Positions 56,160 to 64,000 of a stretch of DNA of 64,000 bases are shown here, piece after piece (the first letter of the stretch is position 1; each line of letters opens with the position of its first letter). The stretch is from positions 496,001 to 560,000 of the forward strand of contig NZ_CP083951.1 of the NCBI RefSeq assembly GCF_006440675.2, read 5' to 3'. A model generated the notes under the pieces. That model saw only the letters and a program-made list of their open reading frames with translations. It searched no databases and was not told the origin of the DNA. The position numbers and the translations under genes were made by a program. The stretch is from Mesorhizobium sp. B2-8-5. Its GTDB lineage: Bacteria; Pseudomonadota; Alphaproteobacteria; Rhizobiales; Rhizobiaceae.

Positions 56160-59100
56160 CTACCAGCGCACGCTGAAGCCGAGCTTGCCGCTTATGACAT
56201 TGCTGTCGCCGAAGCTCGCCAGGCTGGTCTTGGCGAGCGCCTCGCCATAGACCGAATACTTGCCGTCGCCAAAGTCGAGCGAGCCGCCGAGGCCGACGCC
56301 GCCCCAGAACTTCTGGTTCTGGCTGGAAAGCTTCACGCCCGAGACATCGACCTCGGTGCCGTCGAGGAAGTCGTAGTAGAGGTTGGCGATGCCATAGACA
56401 TGCGCGCGGCTTACCTGCCCGGCGCTGTCGGCCCACTGGTCCTCATAGTCGGCCGAGATGCCGAGCCGGCCGATCAGGTTGTCGCCGCTGCCGGGCGACA
56501 CGACGGTGCCGAACGGATCGGTGAACTTGTCGAAGTCGACCGCCGAGTAGGAAAGTTGCGCCTGCGGGGTCAGCGACCAGTTGGAGCGCAGCGCGATCTT
56601 CTGCCCGCTCTCGATGCTCAAGGCATAGCCGAAGCCGTTGTTGCCATCGGCAAGCTTGCCCAGCACGGCCGAGTTGATGTCGCTGTCATACCAGGTCGCC
56701 TGGGCCTGCGTGTCGACGTAGAAGCCGCTGTTGCCGAACCAGGTCAGCGTGCCGCCAACGCCGTAGCCGGTGGCCGAGATCGAGCCGGTGCCGAAGCTCG
56801 ACGCGACATCCGACGAAACGGTGCCGTAGTGGACGGTGATGCCGCCCAACAGAATGCCGGCCTCGCTCTCATGCAGCAGGCCATCGACACCGGCGTTGAG
56901 CTTCCACGTCGTCACGTCGTAGTCGGTGCCGGTGGTCGAGGTCTTGGGCTCGAACTTGCCATGCGCGGCATCGATACGGGCCCAGATGGCGCTGCCGTCG
57001 ACCGGACCCTGGCCGGGCACGTCCGCGCCTTGCGGCGTCGCGCCCTCGCCCCAGGTCCGGTTGCCGGTGCGCTGCTGCAAGGTGCCCAGTTCATTGAAGC
57101 TCTGCAGCACGCCTTCATAGGCCTCGTAGAGCGGCGTGCTTGGCGCATAGAGCGGACCGGTCTGGTTGATCAGCGTCGAGCGCAGATACCAATCGCCGTC
57201 GGCCGGCGTGCTGACGCCGTTCTTGTAGAGCCGGTAGGCGTAAGCGCCGCCGACCACGGCCTGGTCGCCCTCAAAGACATAGTCGCCGGCGAGCGTGAAG
57301 GTGCCGGCCGAACTGCCGTCGATGTCGACGATCTTGATGCCTTCGCTGGTCTGCGCGCCCGCGCCGCCGACATTGGTGACCGCCAGGATGCCGGTGCCGG
57401 ACGTGTTGCCATGCACCACCAGCTTGTCGGTCGTGGAGGCATCGCCGTCGAGCGCGGCATTGATGAGGATTTTGCCGCCATTGCCGACATAGTCGCCGCT
57501 CACCGTCAGCACCGTGCCGGGTGCCGCGGCGCCAAGTCGCACCGCGCCGCTGTTGTCGAGCGAGGCCACCGTCTGGTCGAAGCCGGCAAGGTCAAGCGTG
57601 CCGCCGGAGGCGACGGTGAAGGCCGAACTGGAGCTGAGCACGTTTGTCGCGCCCGCGGCCAGTGTGCCCTGCTGGACAGAGGTGGATCCCGAGAAGGCCG
57701 AGCCAGCGGCTGTCAGGACAAGCGTACCATCTCCTGCTTTGTTGAACGCGCCCGATCCGGTCAATGCCCCGTTCACGGTCAAGGTGGTACCGGCGTCAGT
57801 CGAGATCGTGCCCTGGCCGAGCATGTCGATGGCGCGGTCGCTGGCGAAGCTGGCGGTGGTGTTGAGCGTGCCGCCGTTGAAGGAGAGCCCGCCGGCCGCA
57901 TCGCCGAGATTGGCATCGGCCGAGACCCTGAGCGTGCCGCCATTGATGGCGGTGCCGCCGGTGTAGCTGTTGGTGCCGGTCAGCACCAGCGTTCCGGCAT
58001 CCGTCTTGACGAGCTGGGCATTGCCGCTGAGCGCGGAGGCGATCGTCGCCGTGTAGCCTGCGCCGGCACTGGTGCCGTCGCCGACCCGGATCGTCGACTG
58101 CGCGCCGACCAAGCCAATGTCGCCGCCCTGAATGACATAGCCGTCGGTCGAGAACTGCATGCCGGCGGCCGTCACCTGGCCGAGCCCGTTGTCCACCGTC
58201 ACCGTGCCGGCCTGGCCGGCGAAGATGGCGAAGGCGCCGTCCGAATAGGCTGCGTTGATCGACCCGGTGTCTTCGGTCCAGTTGTCGTTGCCCAAGGAGC
58301 TCTGCCAGGTGCCGCTACCGCCATCGACCGTGCCGTCGAACTTCGGACCGGCATCGCCGTCCCAGTAGTTCAGGTTCAGCCCTTGCGTGTTGACGAGGTT
58401 CACCTGATGATCGACGGACGTCTGAACGAAGTAGTTCGAGGATGGGATGGAGCCAACGGACAGGCCGTTGTTGGTCAAGGTCCCGCTGTAATCGAACACC
58501 CGGTAGATGCCGGGGCCGAAGGTTCCGCCTGGCGAGACAGTCACATTGAGCGTGCCGGCGAGCGTCAGATTGCCGCCTACGGTGGTGAGGTCGTTGAGCG
58601 CCCCGCCCGCGACATTCGCCTGGCCGAAGCTGTAGTTGAGGATCGAGCCGCCGGAGAGCGTCAGGTCGCCGGCGATCGCCAGTGTGCCCGGCGTGGCGTC
58701 GGCCGATCCGGGCGAGAGCGTGGCGCCGTCGGCGATCACGACGTTGCCGCCGATCGTGCCCTTGCCGCCAAGCGTGGCGCCGATCTCAACCGAGGTAAGC
58801 CCTGTGGCCAGGCTGTTGTCGCCATCGACATAGAGCCCGCCTGCCGCCACGGTGGTCGCTCCGGCATAGGAGTTGGTGCCCGTCAGCGTCAGCGCCGCGC
58901 CGCCCGTCTTGGTGAAGCCGCCCGCGCCGCCGATAGGGCCGGACAGCGTGAGATCGGCGTCGGTCTGCAACGTGCCGCCGCCGGCATTGAGCGTGATGTC
59001 GCGCGCCGAGCTGAACGCGGCGGTATTTTGCAGCGTCGCGGCATTGTCGAACGACAGCGCTCCCGCCCCATCGCCAAGGTTGACGTCGGCCGAGACCCTG

Positions 59101-62100
59101 AGCGTGCCGCCATTGATGGCCGTGCCGCCGCTGTAGGTATTGGTGCCGCTCAGCACCAGCGTGCCGAGATCGGTCTTGACCAGCTGCGAGCTGCCCTGGA
59201 GCACCGAAGCGATGGTCGCGGTGTAGCCCGCACCCGGCAGGGTTCCGTCGCCCACCCGGATCGTCGCCTGCGGCCCGACCAGATCGATGGACTGCCCCTG
59301 GATCAGGTAGCCATCGGTGGCGAACTGCATGCCTGCGGCCTGCACCTGGCCATTCGTCGTGCTGTCGACATCGACCGTGCCGGCCTGGCCTGCGAAGATC
59401 GCGAAGCTGCCGTTCGAGAAGGCGGCGTTGATATCGCCGGCCGGCCCGGTCCAGTTGTCGTCGCCGGCCGCCCGCCAGGTGCCGTTGCCGCCATTGACGG
59501 CGTTATTGCTCTTGGGGCCGGCGTCGCCGTCCCAGAAATTCAGCGTCATGGCGCTGATGTCGATGAGGTTGACCTGGCCCGCTATCGAGGTCTGGACGAC
59601 ATGAGTGGGCGAATTGCTGTCGAGCCCGTTGTCGGTCAGGGTGCCGTCATAGCTGATGACGCGATAGATGCCCGGCCCGAAATTGCCGCCGGGCGCCTCC
59701 GTCACGTTGATGGTGCCGTCGAGTGCCAGATTGCCGTGGACGACCGTCAGATCATTGTATGCGCCGCCAACCACGCCTGCCTGGCCGAACGAGTAATCAA
59801 GATTCGAGCCGTCGGCCAGTTCGAGGTTGCCGTTGATGGTGAGCGCGCCGGGCGCGGAGCCGAGGCCACCGGGGGCCAGCCTGCCGGCCACGTCGACGAA
59901 CACATCGCCGCCGATGGTGCCGTTGCCGCCGAGCGTGCCCAAATTGACGTTGGTCAATCCGGTTGCGGCGCTCTGGTCGCCATTGATGTAGAGCCCGCCG
60001 CCGCCGACAATCAGCGTGGTGCCGCCGTAAGTGTTGTCGGCCGTGAGCACGGTGTTGCCGGTTCCATCCTGGCTGACGCCGCCGCTGCCCGAGATCGTGC
60101 CGCCGAAACTATAGAGGTTGGAGCGGTTGAAGCTGAGCGTGCCGTTGTCGACCACATCGCCGAGGATTGACCCGGTCGTACCGCCGGTGCCCAGCATCAG
60201 GATGCCGCTCGCAATGGTCGTGCCGCCGGCATAGCTATTGTCCGCGCCGAGGATCAGCGCGCCGGCGCCGGTCTTGGTGAGCGCGCCCGCGCCGTCTATA
60301 GCGCCTTCCCACTGCACGGTGCTGTCGACCTGGAACGTTCCGCCGCCCGCCTGAAGCGTAGCGTCGCGTCCGGTTACGATGCTGGACAGGGTCTGATGCA
60401 ACGTACCGCCATCGAAGGTGACGTCGCCGGCCACATCGCCGAGATTGGCATCGGCGGTGATCTGGACCGTGCCGCCATCGATGACGGTGCCGCCTTGGTA
60501 GCTGTTGGCGCCGCTGAGCACGAGCGTGCCGCCGCCTTCCTTGGTCAAAGTTCCGGCGCCGCTCACGGTGTTGGTGAGCGCCAGGCTGGTCGCGCCGTCG
60601 GTGTCGAAGGTGCCGCCGCCGGCATTGAGCGTCACGGCGCGGGCAGAAGTGATATCGGCCGTCGTGTGCAGCGTGCCGCCATCGAGCGAAAGACCGCCGG
60701 AGGCGTCGCCGAGATTGTTGTCCGACGCGATCTGGACCGTGCCGCCATTGATCGCCGTGCCGCCGGCATAAGTGTTGGTGCCTTCGAGCACCAGCGTGCC
60801 GAGATCGGTCTTCACCAACTGGGTGGCGCCCGTCAGGTTGGATGCGATCGTCGCGACATAGGCCGCGCCCACCGCCGTGCCGTCACCGACGCGGATGATC
60901 GATTGCGGGCCGACCAGGCCGATGTCCGCGCCCTGGACCAGGTAGCCGTCCGCCGCGAACTGCATGCCGGCGGCCTGCACCGGGCCGTTCGTGCCGTCCA
61001 CCGTCACCGTGCCGGCGGCCCCCTGGAAAATCGCGAAGCTGGCATTGGCGAAGGGAGCAGCGAACGTTCCGGTGATGTCCGTCCAGTTCTGGTCGCCTGC
61101 GGCGCGCCAGGTACCGCTGCCGCCATTCACCGCGCCATTGGAGTGGGGGCCGGCATTGCCGTCCCAGTAGCTGAGCGTCAGCCCGGCCGAATTGACGAGG
61201 TTGACCTGGTTGGCCACCGAGGTCTGCACGAAATAGTTGGGATCCGTGACGTCGAGACCGTTATCGGCAAGGGAGCCGTTGTAGCTGATGATGCGATACA
61301 CGCCCGGACCCAGGGTTCCTCCCGGGCTCTGGGTCACGTTCAGCGTGCCGTCGAGCGTCAGATTGCCACCGACATTGATGAGATCGTTCAGCGGGCCGCC
61401 AGGCACGTTTGCCTGGCCGAAATTGACGTTGAGGTCGGAGTTGCCCAACGCAAGATTGCCATTGATGGTCAGCGTGCCTGGAGCATTGCCGGCGCCGCCG
61501 GGGGCGAGCGTGCCGCCGTCGGCGACGGTGACGCTGCCGCCGATCGTGCCGGTGCCGCCGAGGGTCGCGCCGCTCGCGACCGATGTCGGGCCGGTAGCAC
61601 CCGACTGGTTGCCGTTGATCAGCAGCGTCCCGGCATTGATGTTGGTGGCGCCGCTGTAGCTGTTGGTGCCGGTGAGCGTGGTGATGCCGGTGCCGAGCTT
61701 GTTGACCGCGCCGGTGCCGGAGATGACGCCGTCGAAGCTGTAGTTGTTGTTCAGGTTGAACGCGAGCGTGCCGTTGTTGGTCACGCTCGGTGTCGTCAAG
61801 GTACCCGCTGTCGCGCCGCTGCCCACCTGGACCGTCCCGCCCTGGATCGTCGTGCCGGCGCTGTAACTGTGGTCACCAACAAGCGTCAACGTTCCGGTGC
61901 CCTGCTTGTCCAGGCTCTCGAACCCGCTGATGCCCGCGCCCTGGACTGTGCGATTCACCGTGTTGATTACCCGAAGCGTGTCGCCCGCGCCCGTCTCGCC
62001 ACCGGTGCCGGCGTTGACTGTTCCGGTGAGAACGGCGCCGTCGTTAAGCGTCAGCGTGTCGTTGCCGGCGCCAAGGTTGACCGCTCCCACTCCGGTGTTC

Positions 62101-64000
62101 AATGTCCCGGTCAGATTGACAGTGTCGCTGCCACCGCCAAGGTCGCCATTGCTGCGCAGCGTGCCGCCATTGGCGATGTTGATCGTGCTTGCCCCTGCGT
62201 CGCCGGTGATTGCTACGGGGGTCGCGCCGACCGCCTGCACGGTGCCATTGACGTTCAAGGTCGAGCCGCCATCCATGGCGAGGGTCGGCGTGGTCAGCAC
62301 CTTGCCCGCGTCGACCTGCAGCGTGCCGGCATTCACGGTCGTGCCGCCGCTGCTGGTCAGGTTGGTTGCCAATTCCAGCATGCCGGCATCGACCTGCGTC
62401 GTGCCGCCGATGCTGCTGTCGATCGCCGACGTCAGCCTAGTCGTGCCGGCGCCGATCTGGGCGATGTTGCCCGCGCCGCTCAGATTGCCGGCAAAGTTGA
62501 ACGTATCGCTGCGATTGAACGACAGCGTCGAGGTCGAGTTGACGACAACGACGTTGCCTGTGCCGGCGTTGCCCGACGTGCCGCCATTGCCGATGATCAG
62601 GTTCCCGTCATTGATGACAGTGTTGCCGGAATAGCTGTTGTTGCCCGTCAGCACCCACGTGCCGGCATCGTTCTTGGCCAGCGTCGTTTTCCCGGTCGTG
62701 GCATTCTGGTCGACGATCGTCCCGCCCATTATGTTGAGACCGGTGTTCGTGCCGCCCAGCGCCAGCGTGCGCGCTCCGGCCCCACTGTATAATGCGGACC
62801 CGGTATTGGTGAACTGGATCGCCCCGGTGCCGGACGATTCGATGAAGCTGACGCCTGTCTGCAGCGTGAACAGCCGGTCGGTGGTGTCGCCCGTGCCGGT
62901 ATAGCGCAGCGTCGAACCGCTGCCGATCACGAGGCTGGATGCCAGGTTCGACGACTTCCCGATCGAACTCGCCTGGCCGCCATCGGCGAGCTTGTCGACG
63001 GCAAGCACGCCGCCGCTGATCGTGGTGATGCCGGTATAGGTACTGGTCTGGTTCTTCAGCACCCAGGTACCCGTGCCGCTCTTGGTGAGAGCGGTAGTGC
63101 CGCCCGTCGGGTTGTCGATCCGCGCCGAAAGCGAGTTGTCGGCAGTGCTCAGGCCCGCGAGCTGCAGCGTTCGGCTCCCGCTGCCTGACATGGTGACAGG
63201 CGCCGTGCTGGTAAAATTGATCGGACCCGGGCCAGAGGCGTACGCGTCGAGACCGCCGCCATTGGGGCCGAAGGTGAACTGCCGGTCGGTGCTGCCACCC
63301 GTACCGTTATAACGCAGCACGCCGCCATTGATGATCAGATTGCTCGGCACGGAACTCGATGCTCCGATCGAGCTGTTGGTGCCACCATTGGCAAGGCTGG
63401 CCACGGCGAGGATGCCGCCATTGATGACAGTCGGGCCGGTGTAGCTGCTAGCGCTGCCGGACAACGACTGCGCGCTGGCCCCGTTCTTCACAAGCCCGCC
63501 GCTGCCGCTGATGGCACCGTTGTAATTGGCGCTTCCGATACCGCTTATCGTCAACGTGGCGCTGCCAAGCGTGATGTTGCCGCCAGTAATGCCCAGATTA
63601 CCTTGGCTGATATAACCGACCGTATTGCTGAAACCGTTCAGATCCAGGGTTGCCCCGGTCGTGTCCATTCGCAGGCCGCTCAAGCCGAATGCGCTGGTCG
63701 ACCCCGCGCGGAGGGTGCCGCCGTTGACGAAAGTCGCACCGTTGTAGGTATTGGCACCGGAGAGCACCAAGGTGCCGGGCCCGAACTTTTCGAGCTGCGT
63801 CCCCGTCGCCACCCCGCTGAACTCGAGTGTCGTGGCGGCGTTCTCCACCGTGATCCTGCCCGAGGTCAGTGTAAAGCCGCGATCGGTCGTGACGCTGGCG
63901 CCGGTATAGTTCAGTGTGCCATCGATCTGCAGATTGGTCGAGGCGCTGCTCGAGGCGCCGATGTCGCTCGGCTGTCCGCCATTGCGCAGGCAGCTGACGT
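56160..64000 (-). CDS. Giant AIDA-like autotransporter with PATR repeats (N-terminus beyond right edge)
   Basis: An open frame of more than 2,600 codons continues past the right edge without a start. The C-terminal ~280 residues (about 57000-56160) are an autotransporter beta-barrel, starting near GSAIWARIDAAHGKFEP and ending in LGFSVRW with a terminal aromatic residue. Before it lies a very long Gly/Ser/Thr/Asn-rich passenger with dozens of PATR-type repeats (GTLVLSGANTYNGATFVNGGTL and variants). Larger modules starting with YWDGNAGP-like motifs recur at about 61170, 59540 and 58370. A third repeat type (NGG..SSIG.SS) recurs at about 63975, 63385 and 62975. It is expected to be a beta-helical surface adhesin. 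The M at 63848 is internal, not the start. Confidence 0.9.
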   Translation of the reverse strand, partial: VSCLRNGGQPSDIGASSSASTNLQIDGTLNYTGASVTTDRGFTLTSGRITVENAATTLEFSGVATGTQLEKFGPGTLVLSGANTYNGATFVNGGTLRAGSTSAFGLSGLRMDTTGATLDLNGFSNTVGYISQGNLGITGGNITLGSATLTISGIGSANYNGAISGSGGLVKNGASAQSLSGSASSYTGPTVINGGILAVASLANGGTNSSIGASSSVPSNLIINGGVLRYNGTGGSTDRQFTFGPNGGGLDAYASGPGPINFTSTAPVTMSGSGSRTLQLAGLSTADNSLSARIDNPTGGTTALTKSGTGTWVLKNQTSTYTGITTISGGVLAVDKLADGGQASSIGKSSNLASSLVIGSGSTLRYTGTGDTTDRLFTLQTGVSFIESSGTGAIQFTNTGSALYSGAGARTLALGGTNTGLNIMGGTIVDQNATTGKTTLAKNDAGTWVLTGNNSYSGNTVINDGNLIIGNGGTSGNAGTGNVVVVNSTSTLSFNRSDTFNFAGNLSGAGNIAQIGAGTTRLTSAIDSSIGGTTQVDAGMLELATNLTSSGGTTVNAGTLQVDAGKVLTTPTLAMDGGSTLNVNGTVQAVGATPVAITGDAGASTINIANGGTLRSNGDLGGGSDTVNLTGTLNTGVGAVNLGAGNDTLTLNDGAVLTGTVNAGTGGETGAGDTLRVINTVNRTVQGAGISGFESLDKQGTGTLTLVGDHSYSAGTTIQGGTVQVGSGATAGTLTTPSVTNNGTLAFNLNNNYSFDGVISGTGAVNKLGTGITTLTGTNSYSGATNINAGTLLINGNQSGATGPTSVASGATLGGTGTIGGSVTVADGGTLAPGGAGNAPGTLTINGNLALGNSDLNVNFGQANVPGGPLNDLINVGGNLTLDGTLNVTQSPGGTLGPGVYRIISYNGSLADNGLDVTDPNYFVQTSVANQVNLVNSAGLTLSYWDGNAGPHSNGAVNGGSGTWRAAGDQNWTDITGTFAAPFANASFAIFQGAAGTVTVDGTNGPVQAAGMQFAADGYLVQGADIGLVGPQSIIRVGDGTAVGAAYVATIASNLTGATQLVKTDLGTLVLEGTNTYAGGTAINGGTVQIASDNNLGDASGGLSLDGGTLHTTADITSARAVTLNAGGGTFDTDGATSLALTNTVSGAGTLTKEGGGTLVLSGANSYQGGTVIDGGTVQITADANLGDVAGDVTFDGGTLHQTLSSIVTGRDATLQAGGGTFQVDSTVQWEGAIDGAGALTKTGAGALILGADNSYAGGTTIASGILMLGTGGTTGSILGDVVDNGTLSFNRSNLYSFGGTISGSGGVSQDGTGNTVLTADNTYGGTTLIVGGGGLYINGDQSAATGLTNVNLGTLGGNGTIGGDVFVDVAGRLAPGGLGSAPGALTINGNLELADGSNLDYSFGQAGVVGGAYNDLTVVHGNLALDGTINVTEAPGGNFGPGIYRVISYDGTLTDNGLDSNSPTHVVQTSIAGQVNLIDISAMTLNFWDGDAGPKSNNAVNGGNGTWRAAGDDNWTGPAGDINAAFSNGSFAIFAGQAGTVDVDSTTNGQVQAAGMQFATDGYLIQGQSIDLVGPQATIRVGDGTLPGAGYTATIASVLQGSSQLVKTDLGTLVLSGTNTYSGGTAINGGTLRVSADVNLGDGAGALSFDNAATLQNTAAFSSARDITLNAGGGTLQTDADLTLSGPIGGAGGFTKTGGAALTLTGTNSYAGATTVAAGGLYVDGDNSLATGLTSVEIGATLGGKGTIGGNVVIADGATLSPGSADATPGTLAIAGDLTLSGGSILNYSFGQANVAGGALNDLTTVGGNLTLAGTLNVTVSPGGTFGPGIYRVFDYSGTLTNNGLSVGSIPSSNYFVQTSVDHQVNLVNTQGLNLNYWDGDAGPKFDGTVDGGSGTWQSSLGNDNWTEDTGSINAAYSDGAFAIFAGQAGTVTVDNGLGQVTAAGMQFSTDGYVIQGGDIGLVGAQSTIRVGDGTSAGAGYTATIASALSGNAQLVKTDAGTLVLTGTNSYTGGTAINGGTLRVSADANLGDAAGGLSFNGGTLNTTASFASDRAIDMLGQGTISTDAGTTLTVNGALTGSGAFNKAGDGTLVLTAAGSAFSGSTSVQQGTLAAGATNVLSSSSAFTVASGGTLDLAGFDQTVASLDNSGAVRLGAAAPGTVLTVSGDYVGNGGKILINAALDGDASTTDKLVVHGNTSGTGILAVTNVGGAGAQTSEGIKIVDIDGSSAGTFTLAGDYVFEGDQAVVGGAYAYRLYKNGVSTPADGDWYLRSTLINQTGPLYAPSTPLYEAYEGVLQSFNELGTLQQRTGNRTWGEGATPQGADVPGQGPVDGSAIWARIDAAHGKFEPKTSTTGTDYDVTTWKLNAGVDGLLHESEAGILLGGITVHYGTVSSDVASSFGTGSISATGYGVGGTLTWFGNSGFYVDTQAQATWYDSDINSAVLGKLADGNNGFGYALSIESGQKIALRSNWSLTPQAQLSYSAVDFDKFTDPFGTVVSPGSGDNLIGRLGISADYEDQWADSAGQVSRAHVYGIANLYYDFLDGTEVDVSGVKLSSQNQKFWGGVGLGGSLDFGDGKYSVYGEALAKTSLASFGDSNVISGKLGFSVRW

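Noticed and set aside
55377..60170. Very long open frame (about 1,600 codons) on the plus strand opposite the autotransporter
   Set aside because: It mirrors the repetitive Gly/Ser/Thr codons of the minus-strand gene, has no ribosome-binding site or recognisable domain, and runs through the IalB gene in antisense.
60396..62792. Second long plus-strand open frame opposite the autotransporter passenger
   Set aside because: Same cause: an antisense shadow of a repetitive GC-rich coding sequence.

Overview
The window looks like chromosomal DNA of a Mesorhizobium-type alphaproteobacterium (Rhizobiales). The evidence is high GC, smo/mtl-type polyol genes, an ureDABCEFG cluster, a NodF/NodE-like acyl carrier protein and ketosynthase pair, IalB and DUF1127 proteins, and several families of short palindromic intergenic repeats that I recognise from Mesorhizobium genomes. 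No database search was possible, so the genus is an inference.

Layout. 1-8875 holds a partial multi-pass membrane protein, nicotinate phosphoribosyltransferase (pncB), a LysR regulator divergent from an agmatinase-family ureohydrolase with an amino-acid ABC transporter (binding protein plus two permeases, no ATPase), and a MATE exporter. 9111-16037 is a compact polysaccharide locus: a Tat-exported deacetylase/DUF3131 protein, a membrane GT2 synthase, a UXS-like epimerase/decarboxylase and a divergent WbpA-type UDP-sugar dehydrogenase. 16151-34848 is a polyol region with two complete CUT1-type ABC transporters on opposite strands. One is linked to an AraC regulator and a zinc polyol dehydrogenase. 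The other is smoEFGK with sorbitol (smoS) and mannitol (mtlK) dehydrogenases, followed by a HAD phosphatase and a D-ribulokinase, with a SorC-type regulator upstream.

34928-45224 is the urease region on the minus strand (ureD, A, B, C, E, F, G plus a HupE/UreJ-type nickel permease). It is interspersed with DUF1272, GST, DUF29 and DUF3995 genes and broken between ureB and ureC by two opposite-strand genes for small exported proteins. 45427-46894 carries the NodF/NodE-like pair. 47024-54712 is a mixed stretch: GST, a Lys/Ala-rich protein, a P-loop kinase, an aldose-epimerase-like protein, a lipoprotein D,D-carboxypeptidase, an IS110-family element, UspA and DUF1003. A tRNA-Arg(CCG), an IalB-family protein and a giant autotransporter that runs off the right edge complete the window.

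Regulation visible in the sequence includes a perfect palindrome in front of the ureohydrolase-linked LysR gene, AGCAATT-core palindromes in front of smoE and of the SorC regulator, a perfect FNR/FixK-type box upstream of uspA, and strong hairpins just after both sugar-binding-protein genes. I did not find a clear new defence or mobile system. The most unusual items are the polysaccharide locus, the His-Ser-Leu variant NodF-like carrier protein, the interrupted urease cluster, the IS110 element lying between inverted palindromic repeats with a structured 5' leader, and the modular autotransporter.
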